A stretch of DNA of 64,000 nt from Mayamaea pseudoterrestris (Eukaryota; Bacillariophyta; Bacillariophyceae; Sellaphorales; Sellaphoraceae), in the NCBI GenBank assembly GCA_027923505.1, contig BROI01000015.1, forward strand, positions 558,001 to 622,000, written 5' to 3'. Position 1 is the stretch's first letter. Each line of letters starts with the position of its first letter. The position numbers were made by a program, and so were the translations under genes. A model generated the notes under the pieces. It had not been told where the DNA came from, ran no database searches, and saw nothing but the letters and a program-made list of their open reading frames with translations. Positions 9,639-19,624 of this stretch are shown piece after piece.

Positions 9639-10888
9639 TTAGTAGTGCTGAAGAAGTGCATCCAAGTGCTGATGAGATCCAGTCATCAGACGCGGGTCCA
9701 ATGCATTACGTTGGAGCGACAGCTGGTTAGCAATGCTCTGAAGGCGTAGCTGATTTCGCAATCGCTCAATTTCGCGAAGTTGCTGCAACAGAGACATGGA
9801 CGCAAACGATGTTTGGTCAAATAGCGAAGGAGGCTGAGCTCGTGTGGATGCCGCCAAATTTTCTATGAGTGTCCGCTGCGCTAGCTCCCGCCGAATGAAC
9901 GGAAGCAGCTCATGTGCAATGGGTTGAGTGGTCCCAGTCGTGGCCAAGGTCATTGCATTGCTTCGCATGGTCTCCAATGTGCTGGTACTCGGGAACATAG
10001 CGACACGAGGAGGCGAGGACGCATCAACATCCTTGACACAGTCATCCTTGCTTGAATTATGGCAACTCATTTGAACCGCAAGGCGATGCTCACCTCGTCT
10101 AAAGTACGGGTGAAAGTACGCTCCCATTTCTGGTCCTCGAACGATGCGTGAAAAGCCCCATCGATTGAGCTTGCGCGTAAAGCTAGAGTATTTCGACTGC
10201 TTGTGAAAGTGCGTTGGAAGGATCTTGGATTCAAGAGCCGTTTTGCTGTAAATAACAAAACTCCGTCCATGCGGGAGCCACGAGATGACCTTGCCGTATT
10301 CGGGTGTATCCAAAATTTCCATCAGCTGCACCAAGGCAGAAGGACGAAGTGAGTCATGAGTAATGATGACCTCGGCAGGCTTTGCACGATTACAAAAAGG
10401 ACACCTCCACTCCCGGGCCTTGCAAATTGCATCGACCTAAGACTGTCAATGTACATCTTTGATAGCCCACGCGAGGCAGCAGAGCGCTTTTGCTACGTGT
10501 ACAGAAGCATGCATGCATTCATTTGTTCCTCCAGTATCCGAAACATGAATGGTCGACCAACACCGTGCACAACTGCACAACGCAAGCGCATACGAACTTT
10601 CCCCGCAACTTGTGACATCAACAATCAACACAAGAAGTTCGAGTTTCGAGTAGTCATTTAGCATTAGCAACTGATAAAGCAGCAACCAAGCGCACTCAAT
10701 CGAGGTACTAATATTACTCGCGTTCGTCGCAAAATGTCAGTACGTACTCGTTGAGGAAAGGTCATGGAGATGTCGTCTGCCTCTCGACTGACAATCGACG
10801 GCATATCGCCGATACTCTTGCACATGGAGTTGCCTAAGATGAAGGTTGCAGCACCGTTAGAAGCAATCGGGTTAAGATGGGAGTTCAT
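9639..10888 (-). CDS. Heat shock factor-type transcription factor, two exons
   Basis: Exon 1 is 10888-10748 and exon 2 is 10325-9639, giving 275 residues; the intron is 422 bases. The splice joins FPQR to LMEILDTPEYGK, restoring the start of the HSF winged-helix domain. The domain continues with ISWLPHGRSFVIYSK, the recognition helix region KYSSFTRKLNRWGFSR and GAYFHPYFRRG, the diatom-type variant. After residue ~140 come a linker and a helical stretch with leucines (SMLSLLQQLREIERL type) that could be a short oligomerisation region. HSFs bind GAA/TTC elements; the family is greatly expanded in diatoms, so a strictly heat-related role should not be assumed. It is transcribed away from the second HSF at 11591. 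Confidence 0.9.
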
Positions 10889-11590
10889 TTTGCTTGCAAC
10901 TGCGAATGTGTCGGTTGCTCTTCTTGTCTGCTAGAACTACGGTAGAATGAAAATTTTGCTGCGAATCACGCAAGATGCATCAATCGGATGAAGGCTGGCC
11001 ACATGCTCCGTGTGTAATACTCTCACTTGGACTTTCAAACGAACCTCCGAGGATGCGCCAGATTTTCAATGTTTTCTTTGGGCAATTGGATATTGAGCGG
11101 GGCAATAAAAGACGACGACCCATGTGCGATGCCATCCACTTGTTTACCTCCAATCAGAGCGTTTTGGGATCACAAGTTGTACATCCAACATGTTCCCAGC
11201 AAAAGTACGACTATTGCCTGCGTCGCTATGCAAACTGTATGCATGGTTCAGTCACAGTTGTGGTTCTTTCCAATGCAGCCTGATACGTTTCTCGCCCGAC
11301 TCACGTGTGCGCCTGCCCAGCCGTCACGTGGCGACCACTATCGGTCTTTCAGTAGTCGGTGGCCAACCACGGTCGGGCAGGCGCATAACTCAACGGACGG
11401 TTGAGCGCGCCTAATCCGACACTAGGGTTGGGGCTAATCGCAGAAAGTTCGCTGCGACACGTGAAGCGACACAATCCATTGACCTCCGGCGATTATCTGG
11501 GATCAGCTGCTTCTCTATCGAGTCCCTGTCACCTTGCAAGAGCCTTCTCTTGATTATCTGGATTTGTTACTGTCTTGACGCCTTTGCAGA
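10889..11590. promoter_or_regulatory. Shared divergent promoter of the two HSF genes
   Basis: 702 bases between two divergent HSF start codons. It holds three CACGTG palindromes (11302-11307, 11325-11330, 11458-11463), the core site of bHLH and bZIP factors. A facing GAA/TTC pair, GAAAGTTC at 11443-11450, is half of a heat shock element. All lie in the half nearer the right-hand gene. A long imperfect hairpin sits at 11309-11384. Regulation is inferred from these motifs only. Confidence 0.55.
11309..11384. repeat. Imperfect inverted repeat in the HSF promoter
   Basis: The arms GCGCCTGCCC (11309-11318) and GGGCAGGCGC (11375-11384) are perfect complements. The inner part pairs imperfectly as well (GGCGACCACTA with TAGTCGGTGGCC). 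One CACGTG box is inside the left arm and another lies just outside it. It could be a cruciform, a regulator site or a remnant of a small transposon. Confidence 0.6.
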
Positions 11591-13015
11591 ATGCCTAGAG
11601 GACGAGAATCTGACGATGCGACATCCGAGGCAGTGGTTGAGATGTCGGATACGACTGCTCTACCTGTCGCAGCGGGCGATACGCCTGTCGAAACTCCCAT
11701 GAGCAAATCAGTCGAACTCGAGGATGGGGCAGTCAGCTTTCCGCACAAGGTAAGATTACGGAGGCTGGACGAGTGCTAGTCGTGTTGACAAAAGGCTTGC
11801 TTGCAGCGCGGATTCAAACGGACGGTGCGGAGGGAAGCAGCAGTTGAGGCGGCACGGCTGTGTGGCTGTCGCGCGAGCATACAGCGTTTCATGTCCCAAT
11901 AGTCTTTCATTGTATCTATTTCATCTCGCGCTTGCATAATGCATCTCAATCTAATATTATCGCATTTGCCTCTACATTATTTCAGTTGCATGAAATTTTG
12001 AGCGACGAGAGCAATAACGATATCATCGCTTGGCTCCCAAACGGCAAGGGCTTCCAGATTGTCAACAAGAAACGGTACGCGAGATCATTCCTTGTTTCGC
12101 TCGTTAACTTGCGTTGTAATTTACTCACAAATTTAATTCCAACAGATTTGCCGCAGAGACGCTTCCGCGCTATTTCAGCAAGAAATCGAAGTTCACCAGT
12201 TTTACGCGCAAGTTGAACCGCTGGAACTTTATTCGAGTTACAAGAGGAGCAGAGTCGTAAGTCATTTACTCTGCTTGAGCGGAGCGATTTTCTGATTCTC
12301 TTGGAGACTTATTTGTTTCATCTTCACTTATTTTCTTTGCAGAGGCGCATATTACCATGCGCAATTTCAGCGCGACGACCCAAAGATGGTTTCGCAAATG
12401 ACTTGCATTAACTCCAAGAGTCCGCAGCAACTGCAGCCCATGGATCCTGTTGCTTTGGGATTGGCGACTCCTTCAGGTGGTCAGTATCAGTGGCCGACTG
12501 ATCCTGCCGAACAAGCGCGGGCGGGTCAGTATTGGCAGCAGTGGATGCACTGGTTCCAGTCGCAGCAGAAGGACAAGAAGGAAGGCGAAGAAGGAGCCTT
12601 GGAGGATGTTACCAAGACGGACGACGGCGAAGACAAGAAGCCAAGCGCTGAAGGGGAGGCGCCGCAAGACATGCAAGCAATGATGGCGGCCTGGCAGTAC
12701 TACCAGTATTACTCCATGTCCTTGTGGCAGCAACAGCAGCAGAACCCACCCAACTCGCCGTTTCCGCCGCCTCCTGCGTCAGCTACTGCGACTGCTGCGG
12801 CCGCTGCCATGATGGAAGCTTCCACGGCTGCTGCAGTGGACGCGGCGACTGCCGCCGTTGCGGAAGCGCCTGCAGCCGATGCCATGGAAGTGGATGAAGC
12901 CGTTGCTGCAGCTGCCGCAGTCGCCGAAGGCGAGGAAGATGAAGAGGACAAGAAACTTGAGTCGAAGTCCAAGTCCGTTCCTTTGAAGAAGCAGATCAAG
13001 TCTCGCAAGGGATAA
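11591..13015 (+). CDS. Heat shock factor-type transcription factor, four exons
   Basis: Exons 11591-11749, 11986-12074, 12146-12256 and 12343-13015 join in frame to 343 residues. All introns are GT-AG. The DNA-binding domain runs from FPHK/LHEILSDES through IIAWLPNGKGFQI, LPRYFSKKSKFTSFTRKLNRW and GAYYHAQFQRDD, about residues 50-150. Intron 1 falls at the same codon position (FPxK|L) as the intron of the left HSF. The C-terminal half is glutamine-, alanine- and acid-rich, an activation-type composition, and ends in a basic KKQIKSRKG tail that may be a nuclear signal. A classical HR-A/B coiled coil is not obvious. An AG just before the start codon hints at a 5'-UTR intron. Confidence 0.92.
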
Positions 13016-13165
13016 GTATGTACTACAATGATTGGTTGCTGTCGTTTTCAGTTGGGATACGTGGAGTGATTGTGTATTCGATGCGGTGCATTTTCTCGTT
13101 CTTTGATTATAATTTAAGAACTATAATGCTTGTATACGCTTTGTGTCATGTATGTGTTCTATTCT

Positions 13166-14308
13166 TCAGTAGTTTCTACTCCAGTAGGCTGATATTAATT
13201 TCATGGAGCATTTCGAATGCTCTACAACGCCAATGTTCCGCAAGTCGCGATTTGTCAGCTGATATTTTGCACGTTCAAGTCGCTGAAGAAACGTTTCCGA
13301 GACAAGCCCCGGTAGTAGAGTCGCGACTGCGTAATCTCCATTTGGTTCCGCTCGAATCGACGATTGCAATGCACGTGCGTCGTCAAGATGCTTCTGAGCG
13401 CTCAATGCAATATCTCGAACAGCCTTCTGCAAGGCGGCAACGCACTCTTCGTCTCCCTGGCCCAATGCCGACAAGAGATATCGAGGAGACTTGACTCCAT
13501 AATTGCGACACAAATCGGCTGGAACAATAATTCTGCCGGTGATACTCATGACTGGAATGCTGGTTCGAAGAGCAATCGTCAAGCCATGTGTTAAACCCAC
13601 CAGTCGAGCTGCTTGATGGGCGATAGGATTTGTCAGTTCCGTCAACTTGCCACTCTCTAATACAAGCGACAGTAAATTAGCGCAGGATTGTTCCGCGTGC
13701 TTGTGCAAGTCCTCTAGCGATTCGTACTGCATGACAGTCAAGTCGTCTCGCCTACTTTGCAACAGCGTATTGAAGCGCTCCTTCTCCCAAGGTAAATTGT
13801 ATTCTTGCCGTAACGAGCGTAAAAGTCGAAGTGTTGGATGCTCTAGCAATGAGTCTTGCGAGGAAGCATCGTCAAAGACTCGGTCTATCTGCTGTTGCCA
13901 CCACTCCAAATGTTCCTCCGGACTGGAGTGAGGCGCAATTCGAGCCGTCGTTCCAAACCTCAAACCAGTTTCAACCCAAATGCTTCGTACGGCGTAATAT
14001 GACTGCACCATGGTAACATTTGCAAGCAGTCTTCCTGGTAGATAGCCGCTTGGATCATGTGAACGAACATTGTGAACGACGTGGTCAAGGTCGGCTTGTC
14101 TCTGAGAATTGCTGCTATGAGGAGCTGGAATGCGAAAGAAGCTAAAGCTGCTGACGCATCTACTTCGAGCAGCATTGACATGGTCAGCGACTGCTGCACA
14201 ACAAAGAGCTTTGCGACCCAGTAAAAACATGGTAATGGTGGCGACAAGGCTTCGAGGAGGTTTGTTTGATCTGTGAAAGTTGTTCGAAGAACACCGGATT
14301 TCATTCAT
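13166..14308 (-). CDS. NDUFAF6: NDUFAF6-like complex I assembly factor
   Basis: A single-exon protein of 380 residues of the squalene/phytoene synthase fold. The N-terminus (residues ~25-70) is rich in Arg, Ser and Ala with few acids, as in mitochondrial presequences. The fold begins near DHVVHNVRSHDPSGYLPGRL. The segment AHQAARLVGLTHGLTIALRT followed by a PADLCRNYGV-like motif matches NDUFAF6 rather than true phytoene synthases. The family assembles the ND1 module of respiratory complex I and is thought to be non-catalytic. The true start may be the second Met at residue 27 (MFLLGRKALC). The next gene upstream on this strand, uS15m, is also mitochondrial. Confidence 0.82.
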   Translation of the reverse strand: MNEIRCSSNNFHRSNKPPRSLVATITMFLLGRKALCCAAVADHVNAARSRCVSSFSFFRIPAPHSSNSQRQADLDHVVHNVRSHDPSGYLPGRLLANVTMVQSYYAVRSIWVETGLRFGTTARIAPHSSPEEHLEWWQQQIDRVFDDASSQDSLLEHPTLRLLRSLRQEYNLPWEKERFNTLLQSRRDDLTVMQYESLEDLHKHAEQSCANLLSLVLESGKLTELTNPIAHQAARLVGLTHGLTIALRTSIPVMSITGRIIVPADLCRNYGVKSPRYLLSALGQGDEECVAALQKAVRDIALSAQKHLDDARALQSSIRAEPNGDYAVATLLPGLVSETFLQRLERAKYQLTNRDLRNIGVVEHSKCSMKLISAYWSRNY

Positions 14309-14544
14309 TTTTTGATTGCCGATACGACGCGCAGATGGCAGCCCTGAAAAGGCCGAGCGTCAATGCTTGTTGATGCATTTTGCCTACCAGCTGGAGAAGG
14401 TAGAGTACGTTAACCTTTCTTCGTACACTTATATCAAAGAGTAGAATGCATGAACGTTGACAAAGCTGCGCTAAACCAACTAAAATAGGCAACGCCGATT
14501 CATTAACGCGTGACATGATGAGTTTATAGAAAGAGAATATTCGC

Positions 14545-15120
14545 CTACTTCTTTTTGCGCACCAAGTGCTTCTTGACTGCCTTTTGCTTGGGGAAGCGAC
14601 CATATGTTTCGCTTCTGTCAGGAACGCGGCCAGGTGGCTTGTGACGAATGCCCAAGCTGCTAATCATCTCCTCGTAGCGACTGGCATCATCCTTAATCAA
14701 AAAGTTTAGCAACCGACGACGCTTGTTCACAAGTGCAACAAGTCCGCGTCTCGTGGAAAAGTCCTTGGGATGTTCCTGCATGTGCTTGGTCAAGTAGGCA
14801 ATTCGCTCCGTCATGCCGGCGATTTGAAACTCGGCGCTTCCAGTGTCTGTCTCGGATCGGCGGTACTTTTGCTGCAATTGTTGCATGCGCTCTTGGCTTT
14901 GCTCGTACAGAGTCGGGCTAACGTCTAGAACAGCAACACCAGCAGTGTCATCGTCGTCCAAGTCTCCAATATTTACAATGAAATCGTCCGTGGACGGTTC
15001 ATCGTCGCTGTCATCCAATGCCTGCAGTGGAACGAATCGGTCGTTCTTTCGAACAGTCTGTGCAAGCTGCTGTAAGCGACGGAGTAGGAAATAGATGGAT
15101 GGTGAGACAATTATCGACAT
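14545..15120 (-). CDS. MRPS15: Mitochondrial ribosomal protein uS15
   Basis: 191 residues. The bacterial-type S15 domain occupies about residues 90-165: SAEFQIAGMTERIAYLTKHM, then HPKDFSTRRGLVALVNKRRRL and a LIKDDASRYEEMI-like helix. Before it lies an acidic linker, and the first 30 residues (LLRRLQQLAQTVRKN) can act as a presequence. S15 binds the central domain of small-subunit rRNA. The protein ends in a lysine-rich tail. I assign it to the mitochondrion because there is no signal peptide for complex-plastid import. The start codon is 44 bases from the proposed start of a divergent small gene. Confidence 0.88.
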   Translation of the reverse strand: MSIIVSPSIYFLLRRLQQLAQTVRKNDRFVPLQALDDSDDEPSTDDFIVNIGDLDDDDTAGVAVLDVSPTLYEQSQERMQQLQQKYRRSETDTGSAEFQIAGMTERIAYLTKHMQEHPKDFSTRRGLVALVNKRRRLLNFLIKDDASRYEEMISSLGIRHKPPGRVPDRSETYGRFPKQKAVKKHLVRKKK

Positions 15121-15164
15121 CGCGTATTATACAGTTTGTTATGCCTCTAATTTTATCAAGAGAA

Positions 15165-15666
15165 ATGCCTGCAGCGTCCAACGAGCGACCTGCCATCGAA
15201 CAATCAAGTAAAGGTGCGATCCGACGACGAGTCGACAGCCATTACTATTGTCCTTTGATGGTAATTTGTACGGCCTATATATAATCAAAATTCCCATATA
15301 ACAGCTAACGTCAATATGACTCCTGCACCAGCATCAAGCTGTCAACAGCAGCCGAAGGTCATAACCCATCACAGCAGTTAAACTCACCGATTGCCTTGAT
15401 CCAATAGAAGGCGAAAAGGCCTCACAGTTAGACCACAGCAGTAAACAAGCAAACAGCGCTCGAGACGGGATCATGGTTGACTCCTTCTATGTGAACGGAC
15501 GAACGATGGCGATGCGCTGTGATGGGTGGTGGGTTCAACGAACCAGCAAGTCCTTGACGACCAAGGGATCGTCGCTCAACTCGACTCAGCGCGCTTTCGC
15601 ATGCAAGCTGCCAAAGAACGTCAGTCCGCGGTCGACATTCGTGTGGCTGACACGATAGTGAATTGA
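15165..15666 (+). CDS. Small three-exon gene, unrecognised
   Basis: Exons 15165-15213, 15375-15490 and 15547-15666 join across two GT-AG introns (161 and 56 bases) into one frame of 94 residues, from MPAASNERPAIEQSSK to a helical C-terminus with VLDDQGIVAQLDSARFRMQA. An in-frame ATG at 15141 would add eight residues. Exon phases are mutually consistent and the three pieces have natural codon use, the main support. There is no signal peptide or membrane helix; it is probably a small soluble helical protein. I do not recognise the family. It is divergent from uS15m. Confidence 0.5.
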
Positions 15667-15841
15667 TCCAGTCTTGTTTGACGAAGCATTGCATTTTAGC
15701 TATTGTATGCTTCACAGGAATCTGGATTTGCGGCAGGGTCGATAAGTAGACTATCAACAGCACTATAGGATCACTGGTTTGTAAATTTATCTAAAGAATC
15801 ATCTATAGTACAAGTTTGCTAATGCGGCTCGCAAGACATAC

Positions 15842-17410
15842 TTAAAAGCGCACAACCTTTACGTGCTGATTCCGGGCAACGAACAAACTGCAGAGCGCTT
15901 TAGCTGTACAAAGCCATTCTAAGCGTCCTAATTGTTTGCGCGGGAGCGACAGCGGTTGCAGCCAGTCGCCTTCCAATGCATACACTTTCAGTTGTAAGAC
16001 TCTCTTGTCTCGTGGATCATATATGTTTAGCAACGGTAGCATTCTGGCGCGAGGCAATAAGCTCCTCCAGCGCAGCCTTTGCTTTATCCTGTTTATTGCG
16101 TACAGATAAGAGTCAGTGAGATGAATCCTGGCAGTAAGCAGCGAGATGTTGCGCACCACACGTACCTTGCAGGAGTGGCCCGTTGTGCATTGACCATACA
16201 AATTGTCCTTGGCAATGTCAATCAAGTGATCCGTTAGATACTGATTGATCCCTTTGATCTGTGAGCGATTGAGTCGAAAAAGGTTCTCGACTGTATCCCA
16301 GTACATGTAGGTAAGAAACGGGGTCGTCGCCTCGAGCTGCGACCGCGTCAAGTCAACGTGCAGCATGCCAGCCGAGGTTGGTGTCCGACTTCGGATAGCT
16401 TCAAATGTATGCGTCTCGATGAAATCAAGGCAATCCAATGCATGCTTCGCTCCACACCCCTTGTCGGCTGGCATGTCGCGCAAGGTGACGACAATTTTGT
16501 CGTGCGCAAATATCGGAACATCCGATTCGACCGTACCAACTGGAAACCCAACAGTGATTCCAGGCGTTATGCATAGTTTGTCATGCTTGATACCCGTCAA
16601 GACTCCATACGAGTATTCCGGCTGATCCATCCAGTGCCACTCAATGTGTCGTCTCGTGCACCAGTAGGTCCATCGAATGTTGGGCTCCTCAAACCGATGT
16701 ATTGCTCGCTCCTGTATATGCTGCAGCAAGTCAATATGCAATCCGTCGTCTGCGTCTAGTCGCGTCTCTAATACATGCTTTGTTTCGCTGTCGGCCATGA
16801 CTTGGTCGAGCAATTTTCGATTGCCAGTGAGAATGTTAACCTTTCGAAGCTCCTGCGGCTCGGCGCCGCCACGCCATGCGCCAGGAAATTGTCGATTGAT
16901 GCGAAAGTTCTTGTTGGAAAGTACAAGGTAAAAGTTTGAATGTGGTGCGAGAAGTGTTTGAAGCAGATGTAAAATGGCCTCGTCCAGATTGGGATCGGCC
17001 TGCAGAATCCAAATGAAGCGTTGAGAAGACTGCTGTTTCATGGTTGGAAAGCAAAAGACTTCAAAGAGTTTTAAACGCGCCCATGCTAGTGATTGAAGTG
17101 CAGACTGTTCCTGCATGAATCGCGTGTGTACAATGTGCACCAATGGCCATTTTGCAGCGTTCAAATCTTCACTTCCGAACAATGATGGCACGTGATGATT
17201 CAGGTGGCTGCTTTCAGTCGCAGCATTTAATGGAAGCAGAAAATATATCAGGCACCCACATGTTAACGATATTATGAGTATTAATGTGCATATAAGCTGC
17301 GGAGACCTTTGATTGCTGTGATATTTGCTGTCCTCCGATTGCAGTGGCAGTTCCAGTGCTGCCGACGAATCCTTGTTGATCGAGTAGATGTTTTGCGTCC
17401 GTCGCTGCAT
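15842..17410 (-). CDS. Rhamnosyltransferase-like type II membrane glycosyltransferase
   Basis: A single-exon protein of 522 residues. A cytosolic tail is followed by one membrane anchor at about residues 40-60 (LICTLILIISLTCGCLIYFL), the layout of Golgi glycosyltransferases. The lumenal domain has RFIWILQADPNLDEAIL, VLETRLDADDGLHIDLL with its acidic metal-binding motif, and later a HALDCLDFIET segment, resembling the putative rhamnosyl transferase family (Pfam Rhamno_transf). The likely activity is transfer of a nucleotide-activated sugar to cell-surface glycans. The acceptor and the sugar cannot be told from sequence. It is divergent from the GCK-domain gene. Confidence 0.7.
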   Translation of the reverse strand: MQRRTQNIYSINKDSSAALELPLQSEDSKYHSNQRSPQLICTLILIISLTCGCLIYFLLPLNAATESSHLNHHVPSLFGSEDLNAAKWPLVHIVHTRFMQEQSALQSLAWARLKLFEVFCFPTMKQQSSQRFIWILQADPNLDEAILHLLQTLLAPHSNFYLVLSNKNFRINRQFPGAWRGGAEPQELRKVNILTGNRKLLDQVMADSETKHVLETRLDADDGLHIDLLQHIQERAIHRFEEPNIRWTYWCTRRHIEWHWMDQPEYSYGVLTGIKHDKLCITPGITVGFPVGTVESDVPIFAHDKIVVTLRDMPADKGCGAKHALDCLDFIETHTFEAIRSRTPTSAGMLHVDLTRSQLEATTPFLTYMYWDTVENLFRLNRSQIKGINQYLTDHLIDIAKDNLYGQCTTGHSCKVRVVRNISLLTARIHLTDSYLYAINRIKQRLRWRSLLPRARMLPLLNIYDPRDKRVLQLKVYALEGDWLQPLSLPRKQLGRLEWLCTAKALCSLFVARNQHVKVVRF

Positions 17411-17724
17411 ATTGTTCGGTATCTTATTCAGATATTGTTCAACGAGCGACTTTATGCATTATATATGCTTCTTGGCAATCATTAAGGCCTTGTTGGCTTC
17501 GTAATTTCGCGCTATGGCAAGCGATTCGATCATGGTCGTTAAGGTCGCATGCTCACTCGCTTTTCTCGTGAACCATGGACGCGTCTTAGCGGTATAAATA
17601 ATGTCTTTTCAGTCGCGCTCTTAGATTTGAAGAATTTCGACGCAATGATGTGTATCACCATGACATTTCGTCGGCGCGGACTTGTTCATAAGACAAGTTG
17701 TATGAAGACTGAAAAAGCATAAGC
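17411..17724. other. Divergent intergenic region
   Basis: 314 bases between the starts of the glycosyltransferase and the GCK-domain gene, so it should hold both promoters. I see no distinctive motif. Confidence 0.4.
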
Positions 17725-18939
17725 ATGTTTCGTATAGCTATCAGCAGAGTGCACGGATCGCGTAGAAGGACTATTTTGACAAGCAGAACAGCTCAACATC
17801 GACCTTTGACGTCGATTAATAGATACGACCTCCTCGTCGTCCGTCACAACAACGTTTTCCACGTCAAACATTCACAACAGCCATATGTACGGCTCCTATC
17901 AATGCACCAAAGCAGATCACGATATAATCACGACGCTATACACCATAAAGGGCCGTCACAGCCTTGGGCTGGGTCGCAGCAGCAGCTGCTGCTACCGACA
18001 AGATCATTTGCTGCTCTTCTCGCTTGTTTCGTTGTACCTTCAATGGTAGTCGCATCAACGACGTTCAACGAGCCGCTAGAGCCATCTTCAGATGAAAGTT
18101 ATGCGAAAGACGAGGAAGATCCGTTTAGTTTGGATAAACTGCCGGAAGAAGACGAGGATACGGACTGTTTTCTTTGCCTCACGAATCGCAACGGACCATG
18201 TCGTGACTACTGGCGACCACTCGAGTATTGCGTCAAGAATCAAAGCTCGTCAAGTGATAATGACGAAAGTATTTGTGATCGTTACGTTAAACCATTTGAG
18301 CAATGCTGGTCGAAACATGCAGCACTCTACTTGCTCATTTCGCACGCCGTCACGCAGGCAACGCAAGTGAACAAGATTGAACGAGAATACGAAACAATTG
18401 TTCATGACAAATTGAAATCTTCATTTGATCCAATCATTGATTGGACCGTTTACGAGGAGTTTTGCCGACACGATGACGGCAGCGAGCAAGAGTCACTAAA
18501 AATCAATCGATCCGTTCTTGCCCAGTCGACTTGCAGTGACAGTGGCAGCTCGACCAAGCCATTGTGGGCCATGTTTCATGATCGCCAGCTTGAGCCGATG
18601 GTGGTTAACGTGTCGGCGTTGGTGCCTTTGCGATGTGATTTTGGCAGCGACGAGCACTCGGCATTAAGATCGCATGACAGCAAGGAAACAATTGCGGCAG
18701 CGACTTTTGGCTTGCGAGCAGCATATGCGTTAGACCAAGATGATAATCTTATAGGATATTTAGAGATTGCCGGCAATGAAATGGAGGGGGTCGGCTCCAC
18801 ACCGGTCAATAGAAAGCTGCTCATAACGCTTCTTCCTGGCTACACTGAGAGCATTCGAATAAAGGCGCTCTATGCAGACGACACGCACACCAAGCTTGTA
18901 TCAACCGAAATTACTCCTCTAAGTAGGTTTAATAAATGA
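17725..18939 (+). CDS. GCK-domain protein with twin CX9C motif
   Basis: 404 residues. An Arg/Ser/His-rich N-terminus could be a mitochondrial presequence and is followed by a short hydrophobic segment (residues ~95-110, FAALLACFVVPSMVVA). An acidic linker follows. Cysteines at about 148, 151, 159, 169, 184 and 194 form CFLC, then CX9C (159/169) and CX9C (184/194), as in GCK domains and other disulfide-relay substrates of the mitochondrial intermembrane space. The C-terminal 200 residues form a separate domain I do not recognise. Together the presequence, helix and twin CX9C suggest an inner-membrane protein facing the intermembrane space. Confidence 0.7.
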   Translation: MFRIAISRVHGSRRRTILTSRTAQHRPLTSINRYDLLVVRHNNVFHVKHSQQPYVRLLSMHQSRSRYNHDAIHHKGPSQPWAGSQQQLLLPTRSFAALLACFVVPSMVVASTTFNEPLEPSSDESYAKDEEDPFSLDKLPEEDEDTDCFLCLTNRNGPCRDYWRPLEYCVKNQSSSSDNDESICDRYVKPFEQCWSKHAALYLLISHAVTQATQVNKIEREYETIVHDKLKSSFDPIIDWTVYEEFCRHDDGSEQESLKINRSVLAQSTCSDSGSSTKPLWAMFHDRQLEPMVVNVSALVPLRCDFGSDEHSALRSHDSKETIAAATFGLRAAYALDQDDNLIGYLEIAGNEMEGVGSTPVNRKLLITLLPGYTESIRIKALYADDTHTKLVSTEITPLSRFNK

Positions 18940-19023
18940 ATTACAGAACATCGCATCTTTTAATCTTATCGTCGTTGGAGCGAATGAGTGAGTGCGTGCA
19001 TCATAAGAACGTTTCCGACATCT

Positions 19024-19374
19024 TTACGAAGGACCCTTGCTCTCATTATAGTTGCGCATTTTGTGCACACTGACCATCGTCACAGTAAAGATCAAAATGA
19101 AGATGATGTGTCCGAGCCGTTGGGAAGACGAAGCAGGGCTCAAAGCTGAAGGCATGAAGAAGATGAGCAGTGAGAGCGGTGCTATGGTCGGTGACTTGAA
19201 AATTTTAATGATAGGTTTGCAGCAGAAATCAGAAATATAACTTCGTTCTCAACACACAGTGAGTACTATTTAGACAGCTCCAATAGTATAAAAGATGTCT
19301 TCTTCATGTTTCTCGTCCCTTTATATGCACACCGCATTGGCAAGCAGATAGCTTACCTCATACATTGTGACCAT
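19024..19374 (-). CDS. Possible micro-gene for a small membrane protein
   Basis: An 18-base first exon (19374-19357, MVTMYE) with a good GTAAGC donor joins in frame to exon 2 (19194-19024). The product is 62 residues with two hydrophobic stretches, APLSLLIFFMPSALSP and GHIIFILIFTVTMV, ending in a polar tail. The acceptor (TTTTCAAG) is ordinary. There could be a different first exon. It lies downstream of ALG9 on the same strand. Not recognised. Confidence 0.35.
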
Positions 19375-19624
19375 CAGTTCCTTGCCTGCGCGTGCAGTTC
19401 TCGTAAAGCAGTAGCTACACTGTGTGCAAACAACGAAGCGTTAGTTGCAAAGAAGCAAAATCAGGCAGTTGTGCACGACCGCTACATGGTAGCCATCATG
19501 CGATATGACGCTTCTAATCACAGAATTGGATATCAGAAACCGTAGTAATTGATGTTCATTGTAGAATCCTCGGCCATGTACCAGCAATTCCGTATCATGC
19601 ATCGACTGACGTACCATATCTCGC

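Noticed and set aside
12709-13008. Serine/alanine-rich minus-strand frame
   Set aside because: Antisense shadow of the alanine- and acid-rich tail of the right HSF.
13018-13494. 158-codon plus-strand frame behind the right HSF
   Set aside because: Its second half is antisense to the NDUFAF6-like gene and the first half is low-complexity.
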